In this document: piece after piece, positions 33,380 to 41,691 of the stretch
How positions within the stretch are numbered: the first letter of the stretch is position 1
How the letters are laid out: each line of letters begins with the position of its first letter
Assembly: GCA_050178135.1 (NCBI GenBank)
Contig: JBFXGJ010000006.1
Location: forward strand, 1 to 64,000
Direction of reading: 5' to 3'
DNA from: UBA288 sp050178135
Lineage (GTDB): Archaea; Halobacteriota; Methanomicrobia; Methanomicrobiales; Methanospirillaceae
DNA: 64,000 nt
Translations under genes and position numbers: made by a program
Notes under the pieces: generated by a model
The model's input: only the letters and a program-made list of their open reading frames with translations
What the model was told of the DNA's origin: nothing
Databases searched by the model: none

Positions 33380-33549
33380 GGTACAACAATTCTGAAAAGT
33401 GAGACGAAAAATGCTGGCACTACGACCCGGGGAGCAGATCGAGTAAAAAACGAGCTTGCCCCCCAGTGCTGATAGTGGCCATGCTTCGATAGCACCCCGG
33501 GGGGATAGGACGGTACCAAACCCCCGGTTGCCGGCCAGACCTCACCTCA

Positions 33550-35295
33550 TCAGATGAGCAGCAGGTACGTGACCACCGACACCACGAACGCGAGCAGCAG
33601 GATTGCGAACGAGAGCGGGGCCACGAAGACGAGCATCGCGTTCACCGTGCAGGCGAGCTGCGTAATCCGCGTCGAACCGAAAACCACCACCTCATCGCAC
33701 CAGGCGGTTGACGCAGCGACGCGTGCCGGCGCCAGGTCCGCCACCGCCGCCCGAACCGCCCGTTCAATAATGGGAGCGATCTCGTTGACCGGTACCCGCA
33801 TCCCGATCGGGTTTTTGCCAGTCACGGTGTTCACCACGTGCGAGTCTGTCGTCATCACCTCAGCCTCGTCCACCACCTCGCGGCACCGGGCGAGGAGGAA
33901 CTCCCGGCTCCCCTCGACCATGTTGTTCCCATCGAGGAGCACGTATGCCGTCCTCTGGCCCCCGGCATCCACCACGAGCACCTGGACTCCAAGGTCCCCG
34001 AAACCCTGCCCCCGGGTGAACGGCATCGGTTTTCGGCCGTAACCGATTGAGAAGCCGCCGACCGGTTCGCTCGGCATCGCGTCAACGGAGGCACGGACTG
34101 ACCGGAGATACTCCGCCCCAAGCGGGGTGCCCGGTAGAACCGGGGTGGATATCTCGGTCATGCAGTTGTGGGCGTCCACGAAACCCAGGTGAGCGAAGCG
34201 GCGGCGACCCTCCGCCTCGAACGTCGGAGCGAAGGAAAAGTCCAGGTCTTCGGTCGTTAACGGGGAGCGGGTCGATACGACCAGGAGCGCATCGCCGAAC
34301 CGCTGGCAGAGGAGGTTGACCGAGTCACACCCGAGACGAATCGCCCTGGAGGCGTGCTCTCCGAAGCTGAGCTCAGCCTTCGTCGCTTCCACGCCGGCGA
34401 TCAGCTTCTCGATCTCGGCCTCCGAGACCAGGTTGAAGTCATGAGTGGCACACCCGTGTGGGACCATCACCGATTCTTCGAAGGCAGCAACGAAACGGAC
34501 CGGAAGGTTCCCGCCGCCGATCTCGCCCATCGGGCCGGGATGAACATTCGGAATGGTGAAGACCAGGTCTGGCCGCCCATCACGCCGGAAGAAGAGACTC
34601 ACCTGGGGCACGGTCACTGCCTCCCCGATCTCGCGAAAAAACTCCTCCATCGCCCTTGAACCGTCGGTCAGGTGCGCGATGAAGGCATTCAGAAACGAGA
34701 GCCCGCGTATCCCGAAGGCGCGGTCCAGGGGCCGCTCTATCAACCAGATCAGGACCGAGAATCCGAGTAGGAAAATGCCCATCAGGAGCAGGGCGAGCGG
34801 CACGAATATGAGCCCGAAGAGCAGGGTTCCGATCACCACCCCTGCGCCGGACTGCACCGATGCCGGCACCACCATGTGCGGCACACGGTAATCCGATATC
34901 GCGACGAGAACAAGGAGGCGCAGGCCAAAGACGAAGCCGACAGAACAGGCGTACAGGAGCGGCACTAGGGTGCGAGCCGGCAACATCGCTGGCACTGTGA
35001 TCAGCACCATAAAGACCGTGCAGGCGGTGGCGAGTAGGGCAGAACGGTTCCAGGTGAGTGGCCTATCGGCCAGTTCCACGATCGGTTTCGTCAGCACGAA
35101 GGCGATAATGGCCGGCACCGTGAAGGCAAGGCTCCCGAAAAATCGGACCGATCCCGAGAGGGAGTATGAACCGATGTCGACAGCGAGACCGAGGAGAAAT
35201 GCGATGACCAGGGACCGGCGCCAGGACGGCGCCGAGAAGACGAACCGGGCGAGTCCGGCGAGTCGCACATCAGCCGCATCGTCTGTCTCGGTCAC
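33550..35295 (-). CDS. DUF2070 family membrane protein
   Basis: This is an archaeal protein of unknown function, 581 aa, start GTG 35295. The N-terminal 200 residues contain about six membrane helices. A large soluble domain follows with conserved VFTIPNVHPGPMGEIGGGNLP (around 245-265), PHGCATHDFNLVS, STRSPLTTEDLDF and DAHNCMTE. Two more helices end the chain. The His/Asp-rich conserved motifs suggest a metal-dependent enzyme facing one side of the membrane, but I know of no established activity. It is coupled to dph6 by a GTGA overlap. Confidence 0.88.
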   Translation of the reverse strand: MTETDDAADVRLAGLARFVFSAPSWRRSLVIAFLLGLAVDIGSYSLSGSVRFFGSLAFTVPAIIAFVLTKPIVELADRPLTWNRSALLATACTVFMVLITVPAMLPARTLVPLLYACSVGFVFGLRLLVLVAISDYRVPHMVVPASVQSGAGVVIGTLLFGLIFVPLALLLMGIFLLGFSVLIWLIERPLDRAFGIRGLSFLNAFIAHLTDGSRAMEEFFREIGEAVTVPQVSLFFRRDGRPDLVFTIPNVHPGPMGEIGGGNLPVRFVAAFEESVMVPHGCATHDFNLVSEAEIEKLIAGVEATKAELSFGEHASRAIRLGCDSVNLLCQRFGDALLVVSTRSPLTTEDLDFSFAPTFEAEGRRRFAHLGFVDAHNCMTEISTPVLPGTPLGAEYLRSVRASVDAMPSEPVGGFSIGYGRKPMPFTRGQGFGDLGVQVLVVDAGGQRTAYVLLDGNNMVEGSREFLLARCREVVDEAEVMTTDSHVVNTVTGKNPIGMRVPVNEIAPIIERAVRAAVADLAPARVAASTAWCDEVVVFGSTRITQLACTVNAMLVFVAPLSFAILLLAFVVSVVTYLLLI

Positions 35296-35948
35296 GTGAA
35301 TCCCCGTAGCAAGAGCTCGCTTCGCCCCGGCGTCTCTCGCATCTCTGCCGAGTCGTACCGTACCGGGTGATGGTAGAACGGGGCGTCCAGAGCGAGGGAT
35401 TCGTATTCCCCGCCCTCCCCGGCCAGGTGAATGTGGTGCACGGCGGCCACCCTCTGGAGCCGCTCGATCGTGGCGCCGTCGATCCGAGCTCCGAGAAACG
35501 AGCTGTCGAGGCCGTCGGCCGCCGTCACCACGATGATGGCGTGTAGCCTTGCGGATACCTCGAACAGGAGTTCGAGGGGTTCCCTACGCCAGAGGGGGGC
35601 GACCAGTTCGAGACCGAGACGTTCAGCGATCCCGGCGAGCCGGTCCCGCTGGTAGGTTGACTCCACTGCCCCGGTAACTATCCCACTGCACTCGAGGGCC
35701 GCGAGACCTGCTTCCAGATCATCGAGTTCGGCCTCCTTCTCACCGTCAGTACGGATCTCGACGTACTCCAGTCTTCCTGCCCGGGCAATTGCCGCCACTG
35801 CGTCCAGGTTGGCCGAGTGGAACATGTAGGAGTCGGGGTTACGGGGTCGCACAGTCACCATGTACTCAACTGCCAGCCCGGCGTCCATTGCTTTCTGGCA
35901 GGCAAGTATCGAGTCCTTGCCCCCCGAGGAGAGTGCAGCGTAGACCAT
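35292..35948 (-). CDS. dph6: Diphthine--ammonia ligase
   Basis: Dph6 amidates diphthine on elongation factor 2 to diphthamide, using ATP. It has the PP-loop ALSSGGKDSILACQKA at the N terminus, then HSANLDAVAAIA, GAVESTYQRDRL and HLAGEGGEYESLALDAP, the ATP_bind_4 family pattern. I chose ATG 35948, giving 218 aa, because a purine-rich GGGGGGA lies upstream; an earlier GTG at 35972 overlaps the pfkB stop. Confidence 0.88.
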   Translation of the reverse strand: MVYAALSSGGKDSILACQKAMDAGLAVEYMVTVRPRNPDSYMFHSANLDAVAAIARAGRLEYVEIRTDGEKEAELDDLEAGLAALECSGIVTGAVESTYQRDRLAGIAERLGLELVAPLWRREPLELLFEVSARLHAIIVVTAADGLDSSFLGARIDGATIERLQRVAAVHHIHLAGEGGEYESLALDAPFYHHPVRYDSAEMRETPGRSELLLRGFT

Positions 35949-35968
35949 CGAACGTCCCCCCTGGAATA

Positions 35969-36871
35969 TCACGATGGAGACGGGATAAGCGCACCGAAGT
36001 GCTGCTCAAACCGTACTTGCATCCGCTCCCAGTCGGGGAGGTTGGTCTGGCACCCGGGATGTTCGACCGTGAAAGACGCCGTCACGGTCCCGACCTGGCA
36101 GCAGGTCTCGAGGGAAAACCCGCGTGTGTACGCGGTGAGGAAACCGGCCCGGTAAGCATCTCCTGCACCAGTCGGGTCCACCATCTTGACCGGCACGATG
36201 GGAATCCGGACCTCCCTTCCGTCTGAAGCGAGGCAGGACCCACCACTCCCCTCTGTGAAGATAGCAGTCGGTACCCGTTCGATAAGCTCAACGCGGGAGA
36301 TGCCGAGGAGCGAGCACATCCCGGCAACCTCGTGCTGGTTGGCGAACAACAGGTCAATATGGTCCAGGATCGCATCCAGGTCCTCCGCCGAGTACCGGTG
36401 CAGGTCCTGGCCCGGGTCGAACGAAGCGAACCGCGCCCGCTCGGCCACATGTCGGTTGAAGACGGGATCCGCGGTTGCCATGTGAACAAAGTCCAGCGCC
36501 GGCGCCTCCTCGCATGAGAAGGCGACCGAGGCCCCCCACTCGAAAAAGGTCATCTGGGCGCCACTTGTCTCATCGGTGAACATGAACGCGGTGGCGGTGT
36601 GGGCCCCCTCGACAAGATAGAACCGGGGCCGGACGCCGAGCTCACCGAGCCACCGGTCGTACGCCGAGCCGGCAAAGTCGCCGCCGACCGCCGAGAGCAG
36701 TTCGACATCTCCGCCCAGGCGGGCGATGCCGGCGGCGATGTTCGCCGCGCCCCCGCCGAAGAGGACCTGACGGTCGGTGATTGAGGTCGACCCATTCGGC
36801 CCCGGGAGCGTGGTCACCCTGCTGATATGGTCGATGGCCGTGTGGCCGACGACGGTAACGACACGGTTCAT
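35969..36871 (-). CDS. PfkB family carbohydrate/nucleoside kinase
   Basis: This is a ribokinase-superfamily kinase of 300 aa. It has GHTAIDHISRV at the N terminus and FGGGAANIAAGIARLGGDVELLSAVG (substrate site). DPTGAGDAYRAGFLTAY near the C terminus carries the catalytic Asp and anion hole. The style resembles archaeal nucleoside kinases such as the MJ0406 group rather than FruK. It starts in an ATGA overlap with the DUF555 gene. The substrate is not assigned. Confidence 0.85.
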   Translation of the reverse strand: MNRVVTVVGHTAIDHISRVTTLPGPNGSTSITDRQVLFGGGAANIAAGIARLGGDVELLSAVGGDFAGSAYDRWLGELGVRPRFYLVEGAHTATAFMFTDETSGAQMTFFEWGASVAFSCEEAPALDFVHMATADPVFNRHVAERARFASFDPGQDLHRYSAEDLDAILDHIDLLFANQHEVAGMCSLLGISRVELIERVPTAIFTEGSGGSCLASDGREVRIPIVPVKMVDPTGAGDAYRAGFLTAYTRGFSLETCCQVGTVTASFTVEHPGCQTNLPDWERMQVRFEQHFGALIPSPS

Positions 36872-37350
36872 CGCCGGCGGGTATGGGTCTTCGTGCCGGC
36901 CTTCGAGGTGCCGGACCGGTTAGCTTTCGATTCCGATCGCCCTTGGGGCTTTGAAGAAGAGGGACGTTTCTCCTTTGGTTCGGATCGTCCTTCGGGCTTC
37001 GGCCGGGATTCGGCGATCGCTCGCGTCTCCAGAATCGTGAGCGGGATGTCACGCAGGGCCTTGCCGATCACGGACTTGGCGATACGCTGGGCGTGCTCCT
37101 CTGACTCTGCCTTGAAGACCTTCATCTCGAGAACAAGCCCGACCAGGCCGGTGTTCGCCACGACAAGCGCACAGTTGAGTGACTCATCGCAATACGGACA
37201 GCCCATCAGCCCGGTCTCGATCTCTACATACTTCGCCGTTGGGTTGAGACGCTTTCCTGCCTCTCCAATCGCTATCGATATCGCATCATCGAGCGACCGG
37301 ACATCATGGACGATCCAGGCCGACTCCATAGTAATTACATAGTCTGTCAT
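36868..37350 (-). CDS. DUF555 (UPF0212) protein with basic tail
   Basis: This is an archaeal conserved protein of unknown function. Residues 1-110 match the family: AWIVHDVRSLDDAI, GEAGKRLNP, a CPYCDESL motif with a C-x2-C pair that may bind metal, and EMKVFKAESEEHAQRIAKSVIGKALRDIPL. The remaining 45-50 residues are a low-complexity basic tail rich in Lys, Arg, Pro and Ser, which could bind nucleic acid. It heads a chain of overlapping minus-strand genes (DUF555, PfkB, Dph6, DUF2070). Confidence 0.88.
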   Translation of the reverse strand: MTDYVITMESAWIVHDVRSLDDAISIAIGEAGKRLNPTAKYVEIETGLMGCPYCDESLNCALVVANTGLVGLVLEMKVFKAESEEHAQRIAKSVIGKALRDIPLTILETRAIAESRPKPEGRSEPKEKRPSSSKPQGRSESKANRSGTSKAGTKTHTRRR

Positions 37351-37356
37351 TGGATC

Positions 37357-37884
37357 CTACCAGGATTCGAGATGAACATGCTCCTCGATCGGGAGGCGGG
37401 TTGTCAGGCCGCTGGTCTGCTCACCGAGCCCCACCGCCAGGAGGACGACCGGCCGGATGTGCTGAGGAAGGTCGAGTACCGAACGAACCTCGTCGTCATC
37501 GAACGCTCCCGTCCAGCACGAACCGAGCCCGGAAGCGTGCGCCGCGAGCATCATGTAGGTGGCCGCGATCGAAGCGTCGCAGAGAGCGTAGAGGATGCCC
37601 CGGTCACCATATCGTGACATCGAGCGGACATAGTTCGCACAGACGACGAGGACCGCCGGCGCCTGGGCGACGTGGGGCTGGTCCAATGCCGCCTCCGCAA
37701 GCTGGCTGCGCCGATCAGGGTCGGTCACCAGAACCACGTCCCACGATTCGAGGTTGCCCGCGCTGGGCGCGGTCGAAGCGCAGGAGAGGATGTAAGCTAG
37801 GGTTTCTGCGGCAATCTCTTCTCCGGTATACGACCGGATAGAGGTCCGATTCGAGAGAAATCCGAAAAATTCAGACGAGTCCAT
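37357..37884 (-). CDS. Nitroreductase family protein
   Basis: This is an FMN-dependent nitroreductase-fold protein of 175 aa. NRTSIRSYTGEEIA near the N terminus carries the phosphate-binding Arg motif, followed by ASTAPSAGNLESWDVVLV. DASIAATYMMLAAHASGLGSCWTGAFDDDEVR and PVVLLAVGLG come later, all typical. The physiological substrate is unknown; archaeal members often reduce quinone-like or flavin compounds. The start at ATG 37884 overlaps the preceding gene by 14 nt. It ends 6 nt before the DUF555 start. Confidence 0.9.
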   Translation of the reverse strand: MDSSEFFGFLSNRTSIRSYTGEEIAAETLAYILSCASTAPSAGNLESWDVVLVTDPDRRSQLAEAALDQPHVAQAPAVLVVCANYVRSMSRYGDRGILYALCDASIAATYMMLAAHASGLGSCWTGAFDDDEVRSVLDLPQHIRPVVLLAVGLGEQTSGLTTRLPIEEHVHLESW

Positions 37885-38233
37885 TTTTCGAGAGCTGCCC
37901 CCATGCACCCTGGGCAACAGTGGTCGCCTGAGAGACCGCCCGTCCAACCCTTTCAGCCGCCTGCTCGAACTCACGGCTCTCCGTCAGACTGATCGCCTCG
38001 GAGAGACTCTCGGCTGCTCGCTGAAACGGCACCTCACCGGTTGCCTGGTGAGCGCGCTGAGCGTCGCCTCGAACGGCTCCGAGCAGGTTGGTGAGCATCC
38101 TTGCTGCCCCGGGACGCTCCCCCTCAGGGTACGATGGGACCGTCGCAAGGAGTTGCGAGACGGTAATCAGAGAGTTTTTTAGATGTTCGGCCGCCGCATA
38201 CGACGCGAGGGCAACTTTCAAGTCCATGCCCAT
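37871..38233 (-). CDS. Hypothetical helical protein, 120 aa
   Basis: I do not recognise the family. The chain is almost entirely helical and rich in Ala, Glu, Gln and Ser: AAAEHLKNSLITVSQLL, ARMLTNLLGAVRGDAQRAHQ, AAESLSEAISL and EQAAERVGRAVSQATTVAQG. These look like a helical bundle. It overlaps the nitroreductase gene by 14 nt, so the two are probably translated together. The start could be 38233 or the second ATG at 38227. Confidence 0.75.
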   Translation of the reverse strand: MGMDLKVALASYAAAEHLKNSLITVSQLLATVPSYPEGERPGAARMLTNLLGAVRGDAQRAHQATGEVPFQRAAESLSEAISLTESREFEQAAERVGRAVSQATTVAQGAWGQLSKNGLV

Positions 38234-38263
38234 TAAGATGCGAGGATCGGTAAAAAAGGTTGT

Positions 38264-38581
38264 TTAACGCCCGGCACGGGCCTTCGCGCCGACGACCGAG
38301 ACCTTCGCACGCTGGACGCGGCACCGGACCAGGGTCTCCTCACTCTCACCTGGACGGCCACGTCCGCCGCGTCCGCCACGCCCTCCGCGTCCACCACGCC
38401 CGCCACGGCGCTGTCCACCACGATTGTCGGCGGCGGCCTCAAGCTTCTTGAGGTTGATGCCGGTCTTGAACCGCTGGTTCGGACCGGGCTTCTTGAACTC
38501 GCCCTCTTTGGCCGGGACGAGCCGGAGCTGCCCCTTGGCCCCCTTGATCTGGACCCACTGGGTCGTGCCTGTCTTTCCCAT
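38264..38581 (-). CDS. DUF5350-like protein with RGG-repeat tail
   Basis: This is a small basic protein (105 aa) starting MGKTGTTQWVQIKGAKGQLR, followed by KKPGPNQRFKTGINLKKLE. I associate this pattern with the methanogen-specific DUF5350 family of unknown function. A glycine-arginine stretch of RGG/GGR repeats (about residues 55-75) is typical of RNA-binding tails. The final segment ends VRCRVQRAKVSVVGAKARAGR. A role in ribosome or RNA handling is an inference from charge and from the neighbouring gatE. Confidence 0.75.
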   Translation of the reverse strand: MGKTGTTQWVQIKGAKGQLRLVPAKEGEFKKPGPNQRFKTGINLKKLEAAADNRGGQRRGGRGGRGGRGGRGGRGRPGESEETLVRCRVQRAKVSVVGAKARAGR

Positions 38582-38630
38582 GAATCGAACTCCTTTATCT
38601 ATTGCGTGTTTGGCCGCATAAAGGTACCCG

Positions 38631-40463
38631 TCATTCGAGCACCTTTTTGAGCGCCTTTCGCAGCTGTTCGGAGATGCGCTTGCCGTCGACCGAACCGCGA
38701 ACTTCGGCCATAACGACGCCCATCAACGGGCCGAGAGCCCCCATCTTTCGCTCCTTTACGAATGTTATCCTCTCCTGCACGACCCGATCGACCAGGGTCT
38801 CGAGTTCACTGGCGTCCACCGCAGGTGCGAGGGAGGCGAGCGCCTCGTCAACGGATGTGCCTCCGGCGACAGCGCGGAGCAGATCGGGGATTGCCTCCTT
38901 CGCCGCACGATCCTCCTGGACCGCAATGAGGACAGCGAGGACAGTATCATCACCGATCCCCTCCACCGCCACACCATCCCGTGAGAGTTCTTTTAAAGTC
39001 GAAAGCACAGTGCGAGCCGCAAGCCCGGGCGGGATGCCGGCGGCGATCGCCTGGTCGAAGAGCGCAAGCAGGCTGGAGTGGACCAGCTGGTCCGCCGTCG
39101 CAGTTGAGAGGCCAAACTCGACAACGTACCGTGCCGCACGGTCGACAAGTAATTCGGGGGCCTTCACCGACTCCCATCGCTCCTGAGTGATCGCCACGGG
39201 GAGAACGTCGGTCTCGGGATACATACGGGCTGCGCCAGGGAGCGGTCGCATATAGGCACTCGATCCATCCTCAAGCATCCGCCGGGTCTCCTCCGGCACT
39301 CCTTCAAATGCAAGCATGGCCCGCCGCACGACCTGCTTAACGGCGCAGAAAGCCTTTTTCTGGTCCGCGGCAACGATGACGACTGCATCCTCTTCCGCTG
39401 CGTCGAGCCTTTCGCGGAGGGCCGCCACCTCGTCAGCTGTCACGCCGTATGCCGGCAGCTCATCGGTGTGGAAGATTCCCCCCACCCCGCACCGTTTCGC
39501 ATAGTCGGAGAGCTCGGAACCGAGTCGCCGACCCGGCTGGATCTCCCGCCCGACAAGCCCGGCGAATCCCCGTAGCCGGATGCCGAGAATCACCTTCGTA
39601 CGCTTCAGGATCGAAGATTCAGTCGCCGAGAAGAGACCGGTCACATCGACGGGTTGTTCGTCAACCGATGCGTTCCGGTCACGAAGTTCCTCACGGATTG
39701 AAAGGAGTTCCTGCTGTCGGCAGACCTCACGCCGAACCACTTCAGCGATCAGGTCGAGCTCCTGGACACCCTTGATCTCGACACGGGCGCCGTTGCGGAT
39801 CGAGACGTTGAGATCCTGGCGGATGGTGCCGATCCCACGCTTCACCCGACCGGTCGAACGGAGCACCATGCCGATATAGGCCGCAGTCTCCTGGACCTCC
39901 CCGGGTGTGTGAAGGCATGGAGAGGTGGTTATCTCCACGAGAGGGATGCCGAGGCGGTCAAGTGAGAAGCAGGCGTCCTCGACCCGCTGGGCAGCCTCCT
40001 CCTCCAGGCAGATCGACTCCACCCGTCCGCCATTCGGAAGCGTCCCACCGACAGCAACGAGCCCGGTCCGCTGAAATCCGCTCGTGTTCGAACCGTCGAT
40101 AACGAGTTTGCGCATCACGTGGACCTGTTCGATTGGGGCCATCCCGAAGCTTCTGGCAATTTCAAGGGTGACCTCCAGGGCCTCCTCGTTCAGGGGCGAT
40201 GGAGGCTCATCATCGTTTTCGACAAGGCAGGTCGAGTCGTAAGCAAGGTACCGGAACCGCCGTACGTGCTTCATCTCCTCCTCGGCGGCTCGGTCGATCG
40301 TGCCAAGCTCGGAGACCGTGGCGCGGAGGTAGCGATAGAACTCGCCGTTGTGATCCTCAACCGGCCTGATCTGGGTCGGACAACCGCAGAAGAGCTTTCT
40401 GGCCGTATCGAGCTGCTGGTGGATCTCCAGGCCCGCGACGAGTCCGACCTCTTTATAGTCCAT
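38631..40463 (-). CDS. gatE: Glutamyl-tRNA(Gln) amidotransferase subunit E
   Basis: With GatD this archaeal enzyme converts Glu-tRNA(Gln) to Gln-tRNA(Gln). The N-terminal GatB-like kinase part has GLVAGLEIHQQLDT, LFCGCPTQIR and VIDGSNTSGFQRTGLVAVGG. An AspRS-like insertion and a C-terminal YqeY-type tail (EERKMGALGPLMGVVM-like segment) follow. It has 610 aa from ATG 40463, the expected length. It overlaps gatD by 11 nt. HemA competes for glutamyl-tRNA at the other end of the window. Confidence 0.96.
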   Translation of the reverse strand: MDYKEVGLVAGLEIHQQLDTARKLFCGCPTQIRPVEDHNGEFYRYLRATVSELGTIDRAAEEEMKHVRRFRYLAYDSTCLVENDDEPPSPLNEEALEVTLEIARSFGMAPIEQVHVMRKLVIDGSNTSGFQRTGLVAVGGTLPNGGRVESICLEEEAAQRVEDACFSLDRLGIPLVEITTSPCLHTPGEVQETAAYIGMVLRSTGRVKRGIGTIRQDLNVSIRNGARVEIKGVQELDLIAEVVRREVCRQQELLSIREELRDRNASVDEQPVDVTGLFSATESSILKRTKVILGIRLRGFAGLVGREIQPGRRLGSELSDYAKRCGVGGIFHTDELPAYGVTADEVAALRERLDAAEEDAVVIVAADQKKAFCAVKQVVRRAMLAFEGVPEETRRMLEDGSSAYMRPLPGAARMYPETDVLPVAITQERWESVKAPELLVDRAARYVVEFGLSTATADQLVHSSLLALFDQAIAAGIPPGLAARTVLSTLKELSRDGVAVEGIGDDTVLAVLIAVQEDRAAKEAIPDLLRAVAGGTSVDEALASLAPAVDASELETLVDRVVQERITFVKERKMGALGPLMGVVMAEVRGSVDGKRISEQLRKALKKVLE

Positions 40464-41691
40464 GCGGCGACCTCCCGAGGACCTCTCCAGCAAGGTCGGC
40501 TTCCATGAGCCGCACGACCTCTTCGCGATCCCGCGTCCGACCGAGGACACACATCAACTTGACAAGCGCCACCTCGGGAAGCATGGTCGCCCCCTCGATC
40601 ACGCCCGCAGCAAGGAGGTCGCGACCCGTATCGTAGACCCGGTCGCAGACCCGGCCATAGAGGCACTGCGAGGTCATGACAACCGTGGTACCGGCGTCCA
40701 CGAGTGCACGGAGGCGTTCGATACAGGTCGTCGAGACATGTCCGAGACCGGTACCGGCGATCACCAGCCCGGCATACCCGGAGAAGGAATCGAGCAGGGC
40801 GGGGTCCATCCCGGGGTAGAACTGCACCAGGCCGCACCGTGGCTCGAGCCGGTCGTCGAGGGCGAGAACGCGGGTTCCCCGCCTGACGGCATCGGCCTCG
40901 AGCGTCACGGTTCGGGACGGGTACTCCACGTACCCTATGGGCTCGGACTCCACCGACCGGAAGGCGTCACGCCGTGATGTGTGGAGCTTTCGTACCCGGG
41001 TCGCCCGGTGGACTGCGCACCGGTCGTCTGAAGGGGTCTCATGCATAACGATGGTGATCTCGCCCAGATCCGAGATGGCGGCGGCAGCCGCAGAGATTCC
41101 GTTCATCACGTTATCCGAGCTCGGTCGGTCCGCCGACCGCTGGGAGCCCACGAAGACGACCGGGACGGGGGATTGGAGCATGAACGCAAGCGCCGCTGCC
41201 GAGTACGACATGGTATCGGTGCCGTGGGTCACGATGACGCCGGCGGCTCCGTCCGCGATCGCACCGTGGACTGAACGGGCCAGTTGCTGCCAGAGGGCCG
41301 GTGTCATGTTCTCCGAGAGGATAGTCGCAAGGACATAGGTACGGAAACGGGCGATCTCGGCGAGGCCCGGGATTGCCCGGAGTATGTCAGCGGCCGTAAA
41401 CTGGCTCGTCACTGCTCCGGTGCGGTAATCGATCCGGCTCGCAATCGTCCCACCGGTCGAAACGATCGCAAGTTCAGGGAGGGAAGGGTCCTGGTCCACC
41501 TCGTGAGCGGATTGTTCTCCGGGTTCAGCCCGTTGGATGAGGGTGACCCGGTGCGGGTTGACCCCGATGTTGTAGCCGCTATCGAGCTTGACCACGCGCA
41601 TACCGTCGCGGTCTGTGATGTATGTGCCCGAGAGTCCCGTGCCGCCGATCGTGCAGGCGACCCGGTCTCCCGGGGCGAACGTCTCTGTCAC
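40453..41691 (-). CDS. gatD: Glutamyl-tRNA(Gln) amidotransferase subunit D
   Basis: GatD is the asparaginase-type glutaminase that supplies ammonia to GatE. It has an N-terminal SH3-like domain of about 75 residues, then the asparaginase motifs AIVSTGGTIASRIDY (first catalytic Thr) and VIVTHGTDTMSYSAAAL (second Thr, Asp), plus GSQRSADRPSSDN. It has 412 aa, normal length. The start is GTG 41691 in a GTGA overlap with argH. Confidence 0.96.
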   Translation of the reverse strand: MTETFAPGDRVACTIGGTGLSGTYITDRDGMRVVKLDSGYNIGVNPHRVTLIQRAEPGEQSAHEVDQDPSLPELAIVSTGGTIASRIDYRTGAVTSQFTAADILRAIPGLAEIARFRTYVLATILSENMTPALWQQLARSVHGAIADGAAGVIVTHGTDTMSYSAAALAFMLQSPVPVVFVGSQRSADRPSSDNVMNGISAAAAAISDLGEITIVMHETPSDDRCAVHRATRVRKLHTSRRDAFRSVESEPIGYVEYPSRTVTLEADAVRRGTRVLALDDRLEPRCGLVQFYPGMDPALLDSFSGYAGLVIAGTGLGHVSTTCIERLRALVDAGTTVVMTSQCLYGRVCDRVYDTGRDLLAAGVIEGATMLPEVALVKLMCVLGRTRDREEVVRLMEADLAGEVLGRSPHGL

